A DNA stretch of 64,000 bases. It comes from Paenibacillus castaneae (GTDB taxonomy: Bacteria; Bacillota; Bacilli; Paenibacillales; Paenibacillaceae). Positions 45,714-55,428 of this stretch are shown piece after piece. Made by a program: the position numbers and the translations under genes. Location: contig NZ_KZ614144.1 in assembly GCF_002884445.1 (NCBI RefSeq), forward strand, positions 227,272 to 291,271, in the 5' to 3' direction. How positions within the stretch are numbered: the first letter of the stretch is position 1; every line of letters begins with the position of its first letter. Under the pieces are notes generated by a model, which had not been told where the DNA came from, made no database searches, and worked only from the letters and a program-made list of their open reading frames with translations.

Positions 45714-46691
45714 ATGGAGTATGTAAAACTTGGCCGTACCGGTTTGGATATTTCACGAATATGCCTGGGTTGCATGAGTTATGGGGTGACCGAACGCGGA
45801 ATCGCTCCATGGTCGCTGAATGAAGAGGAAAGCAGACCATTCATCAAAAAAGCGCTGGAACTAGGAATAAACTTCTTCGATACTGCGAATGTATACTCGG
45901 ATGGAACAAGCGAGGAAATTGTCGGACGTGCATTGAAGGAATTCGCAAAGCGTGACGAGGTCGTTATTGCGACAAAGGTATACTTCCGCATGCACCCAGG
46001 CCCGAATGGTGCGGGACTTTCCCGTAAAGCAATTATGAGCGAAATAGATAACAGCCTAAGACGGCTGGGTACGGATTATGTCGATTTGTATCAGATCCAC
46101 CGCTTCGATAACACTACGCCAATCGAAGAGACCATGGAGGCACTCCATGACGTAGTCAAAGCAGGTAAGGCAAGGTATATAGGAGCATCTTCAATGTATG
46201 CTTGGCAGTTCTTGAAAGCGCAGCATATCGCCGAACGCAACGGATGGACCAAGTTTGTCTCTATGCAGAATTTATTGAATTTACTTTATAGGGAAGAAGA
46301 GAGGGAGATGCTGCCGCTCTGCCGCTCAGAGGGAATCGGTGTCATTCCGTGGAGTCCTGTTGCTAAAGGCCGGCTCACCCGAGACTGGGATGAAAAGACA
46401 GCCCGTTCAGAGATAGACGAAGCGGGACGAAGGCTAGCAGCAGGAATGGTAGAGGCTGATCGGAAGATCGTGGAGAAAGTTGCCGAAATTGCCGCCCAGC
46501 GGGGTATTCCTCGCGCACAAGTTGCACTTGCGTGGGTACTGCAAAAGGACGTTGTAACGTCCCCGATCATCGGTGCAACAAAGCTTAATCATCTGGAGGA
46601 TGCGGTTGCTGCGTTGTCGGTGAAGCTGGATTCAAACGAAATTGTGAGCTTAGAGGAGCCTTATGTACCACATCAAATATACGGAATCTAG
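45714..46691 (+). CDS. Aldo/keto reductase
   Basis: A 325-residue NADPH-dependent reductase with the AKR catalytic tetrad: Asp in FFDTANVYSDG, Tyr in the same motif, Lys in VVIATKVY and His in LYQIHRFD. NADPH site GVIPWSPVAKGRLTRDW and SPIIGATKLNHLEDAV are standard. It reduces aldehydes or ketones. AAGGAG lies upstream. Divergent from an AraC_N-type regulator, its probable activator. Confidence 0.95.
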   Translation: MEYVKLGRTGLDISRICLGCMSYGVTERGIAPWSLNEEESRPFIKKALELGINFFDTANVYSDGTSEEIVGRALKEFAKRDEVVIATKVYFRMHPGPNGAGLSRKAIMSEIDNSLRRLGTDYVDLYQIHRFDNTTPIEETMEALHDVVKAGKARYIGASSMYAWQFLKAQHIAERNGWTKFVSMQNLLNLLYREEEREMLPLCRSEGIGVIPWSPVAKGRLTRDWDEKTARSEIDEAGRRLAAGMVEADRKIVEKVAEIAAQRGIPRAQVALAWVLQKDVVTSPIIGATKLNHLEDAVAALSVKLDSNEIVSLEEPYVPHQIYGI

Positions 46692-46710
46692 ACGTAATAA
46701 TAATGAAGAT

Positions 46711-46738
46711 GAGGCTGTAGGCATCGAACGGCAGCCTC
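46711..46738 (+). terminator. Hairpin after the aldo/keto reductase gene
   Basis: GAGGCTG and CAGCCTC separated by 14 nt. No T-run follows, so termination is weak or the hairpin stabilises the mRNA end. Confidence 0.4.
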
Positions 46739-46830
46739 GTTGAGCCAGCGGGTTAGTAGTGGAAAATTCTAATTCCCCAAAAAACCAAAATAATGTAAAC
46801 TAAGCCTTATTCCGATTTGAGGTGATACAT

Positions 46831-47385
46831 TTGTACGCTGTCGAGTTCTTCTTTGAAGATAGCTTTGAAAAATATATCAAGGATATATGGAAAGGATTGC
46901 ATGATGAACAAATAACATCAAATATGTATGAGATATCCGATATAAGACCTCATATTACTGTAGCAGTTTACAATGATATCCCTAATCTTGAAATGTTCTT
47001 TAGACGTTTCAACTCATTTTTTGAAAATAGATCAGAACTTCATATAAAGTTCGATGTGCTTGCTTCATTTCCGACTTCAGGGACATTATTTATTGATCCA
47101 ACAGTAACCGAAGGCTTAATTGAAATACATAAGCAGTATCACAAGGAATTTGAAGATTTGCTTCAATTTGCAGATCACTACTATATCCCTAATAATTGGG
47201 ACCCGCATTGCACGGTCGCAATAAGGCTAACCCCTGAGCAGATGATTAAGGCGATGACATATGGCTACCAACAATTTATCCCTCACAAAACCAAAATTGT
47301 AGAAGTAGGATTAGTAAAGCTTGGCTTTGAATCAAATAAATGTGTGAGCAGCTCCACCATTATTTCAACTGTATTTACGGCATAA
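46831..47385 (+). CDS. 2'-5' RNA ligase-family (2H phosphoesterase) protein
   Basis: A 184-residue protein with the two HxT motifs that define the 2H superfamily: PHITVAVY (near residue 40) and PHCTVAIR (near residue 129), the usual distance apart. Family members hydrolyse cyclic phosphodiesters or ligate 2'-5' RNA; the exact substrate is unknown. TTG 46831 is used, since AGGTGA lies 5 nt upstream and overlaps the alternative GTG 46822. A 3'-terminal relic of a homologous gene lies at 38044. Confidence 0.88.
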   Translation: MYAVEFFFEDSFEKYIKDIWKGLHDEQITSNMYEISDIRPHITVAVYNDIPNLEMFFRRFNSFFENRSELHIKFDVLASFPTSGTLFIDPTVTEGLIEIHKQYHKEFEDLLQFADHYYIPNNWDPHCTVAIRLTPEQMIKAMTYGYQQFIPHKTKIVEVGLVKLGFESNKCVSSSTIISTVFTA

Positions 47386-47404
47386 AGGACTTGGTTCAAC
47401 AATG

Positions 47405-47447
47405 AAAGACGACCATCACTCCAACAATTGGAATGATGGTCGTCTTT
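47405..47447. terminator. Bidirectional terminator between convergent genes
   Basis: AAAGACGACCATCA ... TGATGGTCGTCTTT with inner TCC/GGA pairing: a near-perfect long stem with A- and T-ends. It serves the 2H phosphoesterase and mntH. Confidence 0.9.
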
Positions 47448-47482
47448 ATGTTCGGCCTTATGGCTGCCTTCTTATTATGAGC

Positions 47483-48840
47483 CTAACCTAAGTCATGACC
47501 GGTTATGATGATGTAGGCTACTAGGAAAATATTTAAAGTTAGAATGACAACAGTGGAAATCCAAGATAATACTTTAACCCATGTTCGGTTCGCGAATTCT
47601 CCCATCTTCCTCTTATCGCTTGTGAATAATACGAGTGGAATAACGGCAAAGGGCAATTGTAAACTGAGTACGACTTGGCTCCATAAGAGTAAATCCCCTG
47701 TTCCCCTCGACCCGGCAATCCATGTCACAACAAATGCGGGTACGACTGCTATTAATCGAGTAATGATACGGCGTAGCCAAGGGGAAATTCTTAAGTTGAT
47801 AAATCCCTCCATCACAATTTGTCCTGCTAATGTTCCCGTTATTGTTGAATTTTGGCCAGAGGCAAGCAAAGCAACCGCAAATAATGTGCTTGCAATACCT
47901 ACGCCTACAGTTGGGCTCAATAGTTCATAGGCTCCTTCAATTTCAGAAACATTCAAGCCGGTTCCGTGAAAAGCTGCTGCACCCAGAATTAGAATGGCAG
48001 AGTTTATAAAGAAGGCAACAGTTAGTGAAATATTCGAATCCCATATCGAAAACTTCAAAGCTTCTTTCCGTCCTTCTTTATTTCGCTTGTACTGCCTAGT
48101 TTGCACGATGGACGAATGCAAATAAAGATTATGCGGCATAACAGTGGCTCCTAAGATCCCCAAAGAGATAAACAACATCTCTGGATTTGTAACAATTTCA
48201 AACTTCGGTACATAACCGCCTAATAAGGCCGATATTTCTGGTTTTGAGACGATCACTTCAAACACGAATACAACGAATATGGTTGCCATTAGAACGAGGA
48301 TGATGGATTCAATAATACGAAACCCTTTTTTCTGTAAAAGCAATAAAAGCAGCACATCCAGTGTTGTAATTAAATACCGAGCAATAACGGGATTCCGAAT
48401 AGTAAATTAAGAGCGATGGCCGACCCAATGACCTCTGCTAAATCACATGCAATAATTGCAACCTCTGATAAAATCCATAAAATAAAAGATGTTTTTTTAC
48501 CGACTGCATCTCTAGTCGCTTGGGCTAAATCCCGACCCGTCACAACCCCTAATTTGGCTGCCAATGATTGAAGCAACATCGCAATTAAATTTGAAATTAA
48601 AATAACGGATAATAAGGTATAACCAAAACGCGCTCCTCCAGCAATCGATGTCGCCCAGTTACCAGGGTCAACATAACCTACAGCCACTAAAGATCCTGGT
48701 CCGGCAAAAGCGAAAAATTTCCGCAAAAATCTCGCCTTGTCTGGAATTTTAATGGAGTTATTAACTTCCTCTAAGCTTACAGAGGAGCTGCTTCGCAGCC
48801 ATCCCGTATCTCTCCTTGCTTGCTCAACTTGACCTTTCAT
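47483..48840 (-). pseudogene. mntH: Manganese transporter MntH (Nramp), broken by a 1-nt frameshift
   Basis: The first part (48840-48370, 156 residues) has the Nramp DPGN motif in [13 protein letters not shown]. The second (48355-47483) has the MPH motif in GATVMPHNLYLH and the remaining helices. Together they would make a 452-residue H+-coupled Mn2+/Fe2+ importer. At about 48368-48373 the expected PLLLG-I-L-I-T-T-L-D-V reading requires one more T after GGTATT; its absence creates TAA at 48370. No internal restart with a ribosome binding site is evident. Either a true inactivating deletion or a sequence error. Two MntR-like sites lie upstream. Confidence 0.88.
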
Positions 48841-48872
48841 TGTATTCTCACTTCCTCGCCATATTTATAATC

Positions 48873-48925
48873 TTTCCTTAGGCAAACATTTTTTGTAGTA
48901 ACCAAATTTTATTCCTGAGGGAAAC
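48873..48925 (-). promoter_or_regulatory. Two MntR-box-like sites upstream of mntH
   Basis: On the minus strand TTTGCCTAAGGAAA (48886-48873) closely matches the MntR operator as known from Bacillus. TTTATTCCTGAGGGAAAC (48908-48925, plus reading) resembles the second class of mntH operator. Both lie within 90 nt of the ATG, consistent with manganese repression. Confidence 0.7.
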
Positions 48926-49010
48926 AAAATGCAAGTTTTTTTTTCGTCATTTTTTTGTATTTCAGCTTTCTAGAAGACGAGGCTAGAGTATCTGGCAAAC
49001 CAGAGAAGAT

Positions 49011-49358
49011 TCATTTATATTTTGCAATTACAAAACCAACAAGAACGATACATAATCCAACCCATGTTTTCCAAGAAGGAATTTCCTTCATAAACAGAAA
49101 TCCCATTGCAATTGAAATGAAGATCTCTAATCCTTTTGATGTAGAAAGCACGTATGTTAAATTACCCAGCGCTTTATAACCCAATTTCACACCGTAACCA
49201 ATCAGCATATTAGCAGTTAAAAACAAGGGTAATGTAATAAGTTGAAATTTAAACATTGACCAAAACGCTAGATCAATATGTTTGCTTTGATACGAAAAAG
49301 CAGCATTAATAATAGTTAATCCGCCAATAAGGCAAGCAAAGCTGTAGACATATACCAT
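49011..49358 (-). CDS. Small DMT/EamA-like membrane transporter
   Basis: A 115-residue protein with four hydrophobic helices. The second half (GNLTYVLSTSKGLEIFISIA then KEIPSWKTWVGLCIVLVG) follows the EamA/DMT half-transporter pattern, as in small multidrug-type exporters that work as dimers. The gene starts with ATG and no strong ribosome binding site. An MntR-like sequence lies 65-82 nt upstream, suggesting it belongs to the metal-control block with mntH and the P-type ATPase. Substrate unknown. Confidence 0.75.
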   Translation of the reverse strand: MVYVYSFACLIGGLTIINAAFSYQSKHIDLAFWSMFKFQLITLPLFLTANMLIGYGVKLGYKALGNLTYVLSTSKGLEIFISIAMGFLFMKEIPSWKTWVGLCIVLVGFVIAKYK

Positions 49359-49422
49359 GAACCATATACCACCCTTCGGGAATCGTTGAAGAAATAACTA
49401 CTGTTTTATGTAGTTATACGTA

Positions 49423-49440
49423 TTTTGCCCGAAGTAAACA
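49423..49440 (-). promoter_or_regulatory. MntR-like box upstream of the DMT protein gene
   Basis: TTTTGCCCGAAGTAAACA matches most positions of the MntR operator pattern TTTTGCCTTAAGGAAACT and lies in the promoter region of the leftward DMT gene. Confidence 0.5.
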
Positions 49441-49548
49441 TTTTTATATACGACCATAAAGGCAAGTTAATGCAAAAACCCCATGCAACTAGCCTACATG
49501 AACTATGATATTATCCTACTTCATAGAAGTTGCCTGTATACCAAAAAA

Positions 49549-49563
49549 TTTGCCTAAGGCAAA
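49549..49563. promoter_or_regulatory. Perfect palindrome TTTGCCTAAGGCAAA, MntR-like
   Basis: Fifteen-base perfect palindrome with the MntR core TTTGCCT/AAGG. It lies between the divergent DMT and P-type ATPase genes and could serve either. Confidence 0.6.
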
Positions 49564-49593
49564 AAATGGGGTTTACTTTATTGAAAATCTTAA

Positions 49594-49745
49594 TTATAAT
49601 GATTCTAAATAAAGTTTTTACCTGGTGCAAGATTTATGCACCAATACAAAAATAATAATCATTCTCAAATCCATGCTGTCCCTGAATTCAGGGGCAGCAT
49701 GGGCTGTTTTAAGGGTAGTAACAACGATGATCATTCTCAATGAAA
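49594..49745 (+). promoter_or_regulatory. PerR-box-like site and two Fur-like repeats before the P-type ATPase
   Basis: TTATAATGATTCTAA (49594-49608) differs by one base from the PerR consensus TTATAATNATTATAA. Downstream, ATAATCATTCTCAA (about 49656-49669) and GATGATCATTCTCAA (about 49727-49741) form a near-direct repeat resembling Fur half-sites. Peroxide and iron control of iron-efflux ATPases is established for pfeT-type genes. Confidence 0.6.
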
Positions 49746-49758
49746 AGGAGTGTTTGAC

Positions 49759-51687
49759 ATGTCTCAAAGTACTGGTGTCGTTCAACGTACAGAACAAAGA
49801 AACACGACAGATAATCAAAAGAGGTTTTGGAATTGGATCGATCGTTACGGTGAAATGTCAGCGGCAATCGCGAGTGGCTGTTTGATTGGGCTTGCATGGG
49901 TAATAGCACATTTTTCATTTGATATTTCAGTTTGGCTTTATTTATTTGCCTATATCGTTGGTGGGTATGTTAAAGCCAGAGAGGGATATGTAACGCTTGT
50001 TCGTAAAAAGGATCTAGATGTGAACCTGTTAATGATTGTGGCTGCGATCGGTGCAGCTTGTATTGGTTATTGGGCAGAAGGTGCTGTGTTAATTTTTATT
50101 TTCGCATTAAGCGGTGCTTTAGAAACACTAACCATGGCAAGAAGCTCAAGAGATATATCCGCGTTAATGGAATTAAAACCGGAAACTGCTGTATTAATTC
50201 AATTTGGTAAGGAAAAAGAGGTACCTATAGAAGAATTAAATGTCGGTGATGTTGTGTTAGTCAAGACAGGAGAACGAATTCCTGCTGATGGTATAGTGAG
50301 AGAGGGGAAATCTACAGTAAATCAATCCTCCATTACAGGAGAGAGCATGCCAGTTGATAAAGCAGTTGGCGATGAAGTATTTGCGGGAACGTTAAATGGG
50401 GATGGAGCATTATTTGTCGAAGTATCGAAATCAAGTGAATCGACATTGTTTGCCAAAATCATTCAATTGGTCCAAGAGGCTCGAAACGAAATGCCAAAAT
50501 CTCAACGCTTTATTGAACGATTTGAGCGAATATATGCGCGGCTCATTATTATTTCAACGGCAGCACTTGTCGCAGTACCTTATTGGCTGATGGGCTGGGA
50601 TTGGAATACAACCTTTTATCGTGCTATGGTTTTTCTTGTTGTAGCCTCCCCCTGTGCCTTGGTTGCTTCGATTATGCCAGCTATGCTTTCCTCAATATCC
50701 AATTGCGCAAGGAAAGGATTACTATTCAAGGGCGGCTTGCATTTGGAAAATTTATCGCAGGTGAAAATGATTGCTTTTGATAAAACAGGTACTTTGACAT
50801 ATGGGAGACCGTTAGTGACAGACATTGTACCACTCCAAAAATTTACCGAATCCCAGTTGCTTCAAGCTGCAGCATCCATTGAATCTTTATCTACGCATCC
50901 TATTGCGAAAGCCATTGTACAAAAAGCAAATGAAATGTCAGTCATGCTAATACGGGCGTCTGATTTTCAAGCATTGACAGGCTGGGGAGTACAGGCCAAG
51001 GTGTACGGGGATAATTGGAGGGTTGGGAAACCAGGGATGTTTAGCGAGGATTTATGTACTCATCCCATTAAGTCTCATATTGATCAACTAGAGCAACAAG
51101 GTAAAACAGTAGTAGTAGTGGTCAATGCCATAGGAATAGCAGGAATTATTGCTTTGCAGGACCGTATCAGGCCCCAAGTGAAAAATACGATTACTCAACT
51201 CAGGAGGCTTGGCGTTCAGGTTGCTATGCTAACGGGGGACCAGAAACGAACTGCAGAAGCTATCGCTCATGAGGCTGGTATTGATCTGGTGTATGCTGAG
51301 CTTTTGCCAAATGAGAAGCTAAATATGATTAAACGCTTGAAAGAGGAATATAGCCATGTGGCGATGGTTGGGGACGGGGTGAATGATGCCCCCGCATTAG
51401 CTTCAGCATCCGTTGGCATTGCAATGGGTGCAGCAGGAAGTGATGTTGCACTTGAAACAGCTGATTTGGTACTCATGAATGATGATTTAGATAAAATAAA
51501 AGAAGCTATTGTGCTTGGTCGGCGAATGAAGCGGATCGTTAAGCAGAACATGGTTTTCGCAGTATTCGTAATTATTTCATTGATTCTTTCTAATTTTATA
51601 GTGGGAGTTCCCCTTCCGTTGGGTGTCGTGGGTCATGAAGGAAGTACGATTTTAGTCATATTGAATGGATTGCGCTTATTGCGCTAA
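49759..51687 (+). CDS. pfeT: P1B4-type metal-efflux ATPase (PfeT/ZosA-like)
   Basis: A 642-residue P-type ATPase without N-terminal metal-binding domain. Landmarks: TGES actuator motif near 193, SPC in the transmembrane metal site (VVASPCALVAS, near 297), DKTGT phosphorylation site (near 340), the HP dipeptide in STHPIAKAI, GDGVNDAP hinge and HEGST near residue 628. SPC plus HEGxT defines P1B4 ATPases, which in Bacillus and Listeria export Fe2+ (PfeT, FrvA). ATG 49759 follows AAAGGAG by 8 nt. The PerR-like box upstream supports an iron/peroxide role. Co or Zn transport is the alternative. Confidence 0.9.
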   Translation: MSQSTGVVQRTEQRNTTDNQKRFWNWIDRYGEMSAAIASGCLIGLAWVIAHFSFDISVWLYLFAYIVGGYVKAREGYVTLVRKKDLDVNLLMIVAAIGAACIGYWAEGAVLIFIFALSGALETLTMARSSRDISALMELKPETAVLIQFGKEKEVPIEELNVGDVVLVKTGERIPADGIVREGKSTVNQSSITGESMPVDKAVGDEVFAGTLNGDGALFVEVSKSSESTLFAKIIQLVQEARNEMPKSQRFIERFERIYARLIIISTAALVAVPYWLMGWDWNTTFYRAMVFLVVASPCALVASIMPAMLSSISNCARKGLLFKGGLHLENLSQVKMIAFDKTGTLTYGRPLVTDIVPLQKFTESQLLQAAASIESLSTHPIAKAIVQKANEMSVMLIRASDFQALTGWGVQAKVYGDNWRVGKPGMFSEDLCTHPIKSHIDQLEQQGKTVVVVVNAIGIAGIIALQDRIRPQVKNTITQLRRLGVQVAMLTGDQKRTAEAIAHEAGIDLVYAELLPNEKLNMIKRLKEEYSHVAMVGDGVNDAPALASASVGIAMGAAGSDVALETADLVLMNDDLDKIKEAIVLGRRMKRIVKQNMVFAVFVIISLILSNFIVGVPLPLGVVGHEGSTILVILNGLRLLR

Positions 51688-51767
51688 TCGACAATTAAAG
51701 ATTAAATAACGTTACTGCGAATTGTGGTTGCATAGCCATGGTACACCTCTACAAATATCAGCAAAAG

Positions 51768-51795
51768 AGCGACCTCCTGAGGACGCTTTTTTTGC
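51768..51795 (+). terminator. Rho-independent terminator after the P-type ATPase
   Basis: AGCG-A-CCTC, short loop, GAGG-A-CGCT followed by seven T's; one internal mismatch. Confidence 0.85.
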
Positions 51796-51864
51796 TTTTT
51801 CTAAATATGATTATTTATCGATACAGTTGTTATAGCCCATACCGATTATAAGTGATAAAATTAT

Positions 51865-51899
51865 TTGTAAGCGTTTTAAATAAGAACGATGATCATTCA
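51865..51899 (+). promoter_or_regulatory. cre-like site before the GH2 gene
   Basis: TTGTAAGCGTTTTAAA (51865-51880) is one mismatch from a catabolite-response element. The ACGATGATCATTC that follows repeats the Fur-like sequence at 49726. Carbon-catabolite control of the glycosidase is likely by CcpA. Confidence 0.5.
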
Positions 51900-51942
51900 T
51901 GTTTTACATTACGTTTTCCGATAAAGGAGACATCAATCAATC

Positions 51943-54900
51943 ATGAGGAAGAAACAGAAGTTTAACAAGGGCTGGTTATTTTCGAAACAACCGCTTCATT
52001 CGAATTTCGAGTCGGTATCCCAAAGTGATGGCTGGTACGATGTGACGTTACCCCATGATTGGTTAATTTATGATTCTAATCGCTTGTACGAGAATGGCGA
52101 TGGTTGGTATAAAAAGAGTTTCGATCTAGCGGAGCTAGACTCTCATCATATGTATACACTCTATTTTGAAGGCGTGTATATGAATTCAACGTTGTATGTA
52201 AATGCTCATAAAGTTGGAAGCTGGAGTAATGGGTATTCTAGTTTTGAAATGGATATTACCCCTTATCTAATTGAAGGTACGAACGAGGTTTATGTTCAAG
52301 TCATTCATGAAGCGCCTAATTCTCGTTGGTACTCTGGAGCTGGCATTTATCGCTCTGTATGGTTGAATACATATCCTGCATCACATATTGCTCCTCAAGG
52401 AATATATGTGTCTACTAGCAGAGAGGCGAATAACTGGCAAGTACATATCGATACAGAGGTTGTGGTGGAACAATCGGTTAATTCCTTAGCCGAATACAAG
52501 CTGCGACACCGTGTTATTAATGAAGACGACTCAGTAGTTGCACAAGCTGAGGTTCCATTTATGTCTACAGAAGGACAAATTAGATCTACTCTAATAGTCG
52601 ATAACCCATTAGTGTGGGATATTATTGATCCTCATTTATACCGATTACAAACAGAACTACTTATAAATGATAGGGTAATCGATAGTGAGCATGTGAATTT
52701 CGGTTTTCGAACGATCATTTTTGATCAAGAAAAAGGGATGTATCTAAATAATCGACATGTAAAACTAAATGGTGTGTGTCAACATCATGATTTAGGCAGC
52801 CTTGGGGCAGCTGTCAATAAGGTGGCTTTGAAGCGTCAATTCATTCTACTTCAAGAAATGGGAGTTAACGCTATTCGGACAGCGCACAATATGCCTGCAG
52901 TTGAGCTTATGGAGCTGGCCGATGAAATGGGAATGCTGATCGTTTCGGAGGCTTTCGATATGTGGGAACGGCCTAAAAATACTTACGATAATGCTCGGTT
53001 TTTCCCGGAATGGTGGGAGAAAGATGTTGCAAGCTGGGTACGCCGAGATCGAAATCATCCTAGTATGTTGATGTGGAGTATTGGGAATGAAATATACGAT
53101 ACACATGCTGATGAGCGTGGACAAGAAATAACGAGAGCATTACTAACTGCTGTAAAACGCCATGACCCCAGGGAAAATGCAGTGGTTACCATTGGTTCTA
53201 ATTATATGCCTTGGGAAAACGCGCAGAAATGTGCGGATATCGTGAAGTTCGTTGGCTATAATTATGCTGAGAAATATTATGAAAACCATCATAAGGAACA
53301 TCCAGATTGGTTTATATACGGCAGTGAAACATCCTCTACTGTACAAAGCAGAGGAATATATCATTTCCCACTCTCACAATCTGTACTATCTGACGATGAT
53401 GAACAATGCTCATCACTGGGCAATAGCTCGACAAGCTGGGGAGCTAGAAGTACAGAGAGCTGTATTATTGCGGATCGAGATGCCACATTTTCGTTAGGCC
53501 AATTCATATGGACAGGCTTTGATTATATCGGAGAACCTACACCCTATTTTACGAAAAACTCCTACTTTGGCCAATTGGACACAGCAGGATTTAAGAAGGA
53601 TTCCTATTATATTTATCAAGCGGAGTGGACGGATTACAAGAAAACTCCAATGGTACATATTTTCCCCTACTGGGATTTCTCTAATGGACAAATGATTGAT
53701 ATTCGTGTGTGCTCTAATGCTCCGAAAATTGAATTATTTTTTAATGGCCAATCACTAGGTGAATTTCACATTGATCATTTACATGGACAGAACCTTCTTG
53801 GCGAGTGGAGACTACCGTATACAAAAGGTGTATTGAAGGCCATAGCATATGATGAGAATGATCATGTTATGGCAACGGATGTCCAACGCTCTTTCGATGA
53901 TGCTGCAGCCGTTATTCAAACACCTGATAAAACAATCATGCATGCAAATGGATCAGATTTAATCTTCGTTGAAATAAGTACAAATGACATTGAAGGCCAT
54001 TATGTAGCGAATGCCAATAATCGAGTATTTATTACGGTTGAAGGACCTGCGCGTCTTGTAGGCTTAGATAATGGCGATAGTACAGATTATGACTCCTACA
54101 AAGCCAATCATCGTAGATTATTTAGTGGCAAGCTGCTCGCTATCATTGCCAGCACGGACGAGCCTGGTACGATTGTCGTTACGGCAAGATCTGAAGGGCT
54201 TACAGCTAGTAAGCTTACTTTATCATCCGTTGCTTATTGTGATGCAATTGAATCATCGGATGAGATAGCGTTATACAGCTATTCAGCTATACATGAGGCC
54301 GAGCAAGAAAGCAGCCAACAAGAGCAGGCTCAATATGCAGAACGTGTAATTGCAGATGAAATTCCTGTACGCAAATTAGAAATAATTTGTCCGGAAGGCC
54401 ATTCATTCTCAATTGAGAGAAAAACGCTTCCTATTCGTGTGAATATTAAACCAGCTCATGCCACTTATCAGGATGTGGAGTGGAAGGTTACGAATGCAGC
54501 AGGCGTGGAATCCAATATTGCGACTATTCATGCTCACGGTCAGGAAGCTATTGTAACAGCACTTGGGGACGGCAAAATCTACATTCGATGTGCAACCAAG
54601 AATGGATATGACCAAATAAAGCTGTACTCCCTATTAGAAATGGATATTCAAAATTTAGGGCAAGCCTATATCAATCCGTATGAGTTCGTATCGGCAGCTT
54701 ACCATAGCGATAAAAGCAGTAATTTAACAAATGGCAATGAACGGGGAATGGCAACATCAAGAGATGGCGAGAGTATTATTTGTTTCGAGAAAATTGATTT
54801 TGGCCAATATGGCTCGAATGAAATTAATCTTCCTATCTTTTCATTGGATAATGAGCAGTTTCCAATTGAAATATGGGAAGGTACTCCGGGAGATGACCAT

Positions 54901-55428
54901 GCTGCGCTGCTTACGATTGTCTCCTATCAGAAACCTTCCAAATGGAATCACTATCAGGAAGAAACGTACATTTTGCCGAAAAGATTAACGGGAGTAACAA
55001 GCATCTATTTCGTACTGCGTCGTAAAATCCATCTTAAAGGCTTTCAGTTCAAGAAAGAATTGAAAGGATTGGAACGATTAAGTGCACTTGAGCACAATGA
55101 AATCTATGGAGACTCCTTCACCATTACTTCAGATGCGATTGAGCAAATTGGCAACAATGTTTCTCTCGTTTTTCGTGATATGGACTTCGGTTCAAATGGT
55201 AGCCGCAAGCTGATTGTGCATGGACATTCACCAATCGAGAATAACACGATCCATGTGCTTTTTAATAATGAACACGGAGACAGTAAACAATTGGTTGAAT
55301 TCAGCTACTCGGAGGGCTACTGTGAACGTGAGTATATGATCGATGAAGTGAAAGGACTGCAAACGGTCACTTTCGTTTTCCTTCCAGGTAGTCAGTTCAA
55401 TTTCAAATCTTTCGAGTTTCAAGAGTAA
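51943..55428 (+). CDS. Large GH2-family glycosidase (beta-galactosidase-like)
   Basis: A 1161-residue cytoplasmic enzyme, no signal peptide. The sugar-binding jelly roll (about 1-160) contains WYDVTLPHDW and SGAGIYRSVWL. An immunoglobulin-like domain is followed by the TIM barrel (about 275-560), with acid/base Glu in WSIGNEIYD (near 382) and nucleophile Glu in YGSETSS (near 460). Then come an Ig-like domain with LDNGDSTDYDSYKA and two C-terminal CBM6-like jelly rolls (about 890-1035 and 1045-1160). This architecture suits beta-galactosidase or a related exo-glycosidase acting on imported oligosaccharide. It ends 10 nt inside the convergent MFS gene. Confidence 0.9.
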   Translation: MRKKQKFNKGWLFSKQPLHSNFESVSQSDGWYDVTLPHDWLIYDSNRLYENGDGWYKKSFDLAELDSHHMYTLYFEGVYMNSTLYVNAHKVGSWSNGYSSFEMDITPYLIEGTNEVYVQVIHEAPNSRWYSGAGIYRSVWLNTYPASHIAPQGIYVSTSREANNWQVHIDTEVVVEQSVNSLAEYKLRHRVINEDDSVVAQAEVPFMSTEGQIRSTLIVDNPLVWDIIDPHLYRLQTELLINDRVIDSEHVNFGFRTIIFDQEKGMYLNNRHVKLNGVCQHHDLGSLGAAVNKVALKRQFILLQEMGVNAIRTAHNMPAVELMELADEMGMLIVSEAFDMWERPKNTYDNARFFPEWWEKDVASWVRRDRNHPSMLMWSIGNEIYDTHADERGQEITRALLTAVKRHDPRENAVVTIGSNYMPWENAQKCADIVKFVGYNYAEKYYENHHKEHPDWFIYGSETSSTVQSRGIYHFPLSQSVLSDDDEQCSSLGNSSTSWGARSTESCIIADRDATFSLGQFIWTGFDYIGEPTPYFTKNSYFGQLDTAGFKKDSYYIYQAEWTDYKKTPMVHIFPYWDFSNGQMIDIRVCSNAPKIELFFNGQSLGEFHIDHLHGQNLLGEWRLPYTKGVLKAIAYDENDHVMATDVQRSFDDAAAVIQTPDKTIMHANGSDLIFVEISTNDIEGHYVANANNRVFITVEGPARLVGLDNGDSTDYDSYKANHRRLFSGKLLAIIASTDEPGTIVVTARSEGLTASKLTLSSVAYCDAIESSDEIALYSYSAIHEAEQESSQQEQAQYAERVIADEIPVRKLEIICPEGHSFSIERKTLPIRVNIKPAHATYQDVEWKVTNAAGVESNIATIHAHGQEAIVTALGDGKIYIRCATKNGYDQIKLYSLLEMDIQNLGQAYINPYEFVSAAYHSDKSSNLTNGNERGMATSRDGESIICFEKIDFGQYGSNEINLPIFSLDNEQFPIEIWEGTPGDDHAALLTIVSYQKPSKWNHYQEETYILPKRLTGVTSIYFVLRRKIHLKGFQFKKELKGLERLSALEHNEIYGDSFTITSDAIEQIGNNVSLVFRDMDFGSNGSRKLIVHGHSPIENNTIHVLFNNEHGDSKQLVEFSYSEGYCEREYMIDEVKGLQTVTFVFLPGSQFNFKSFEFQE

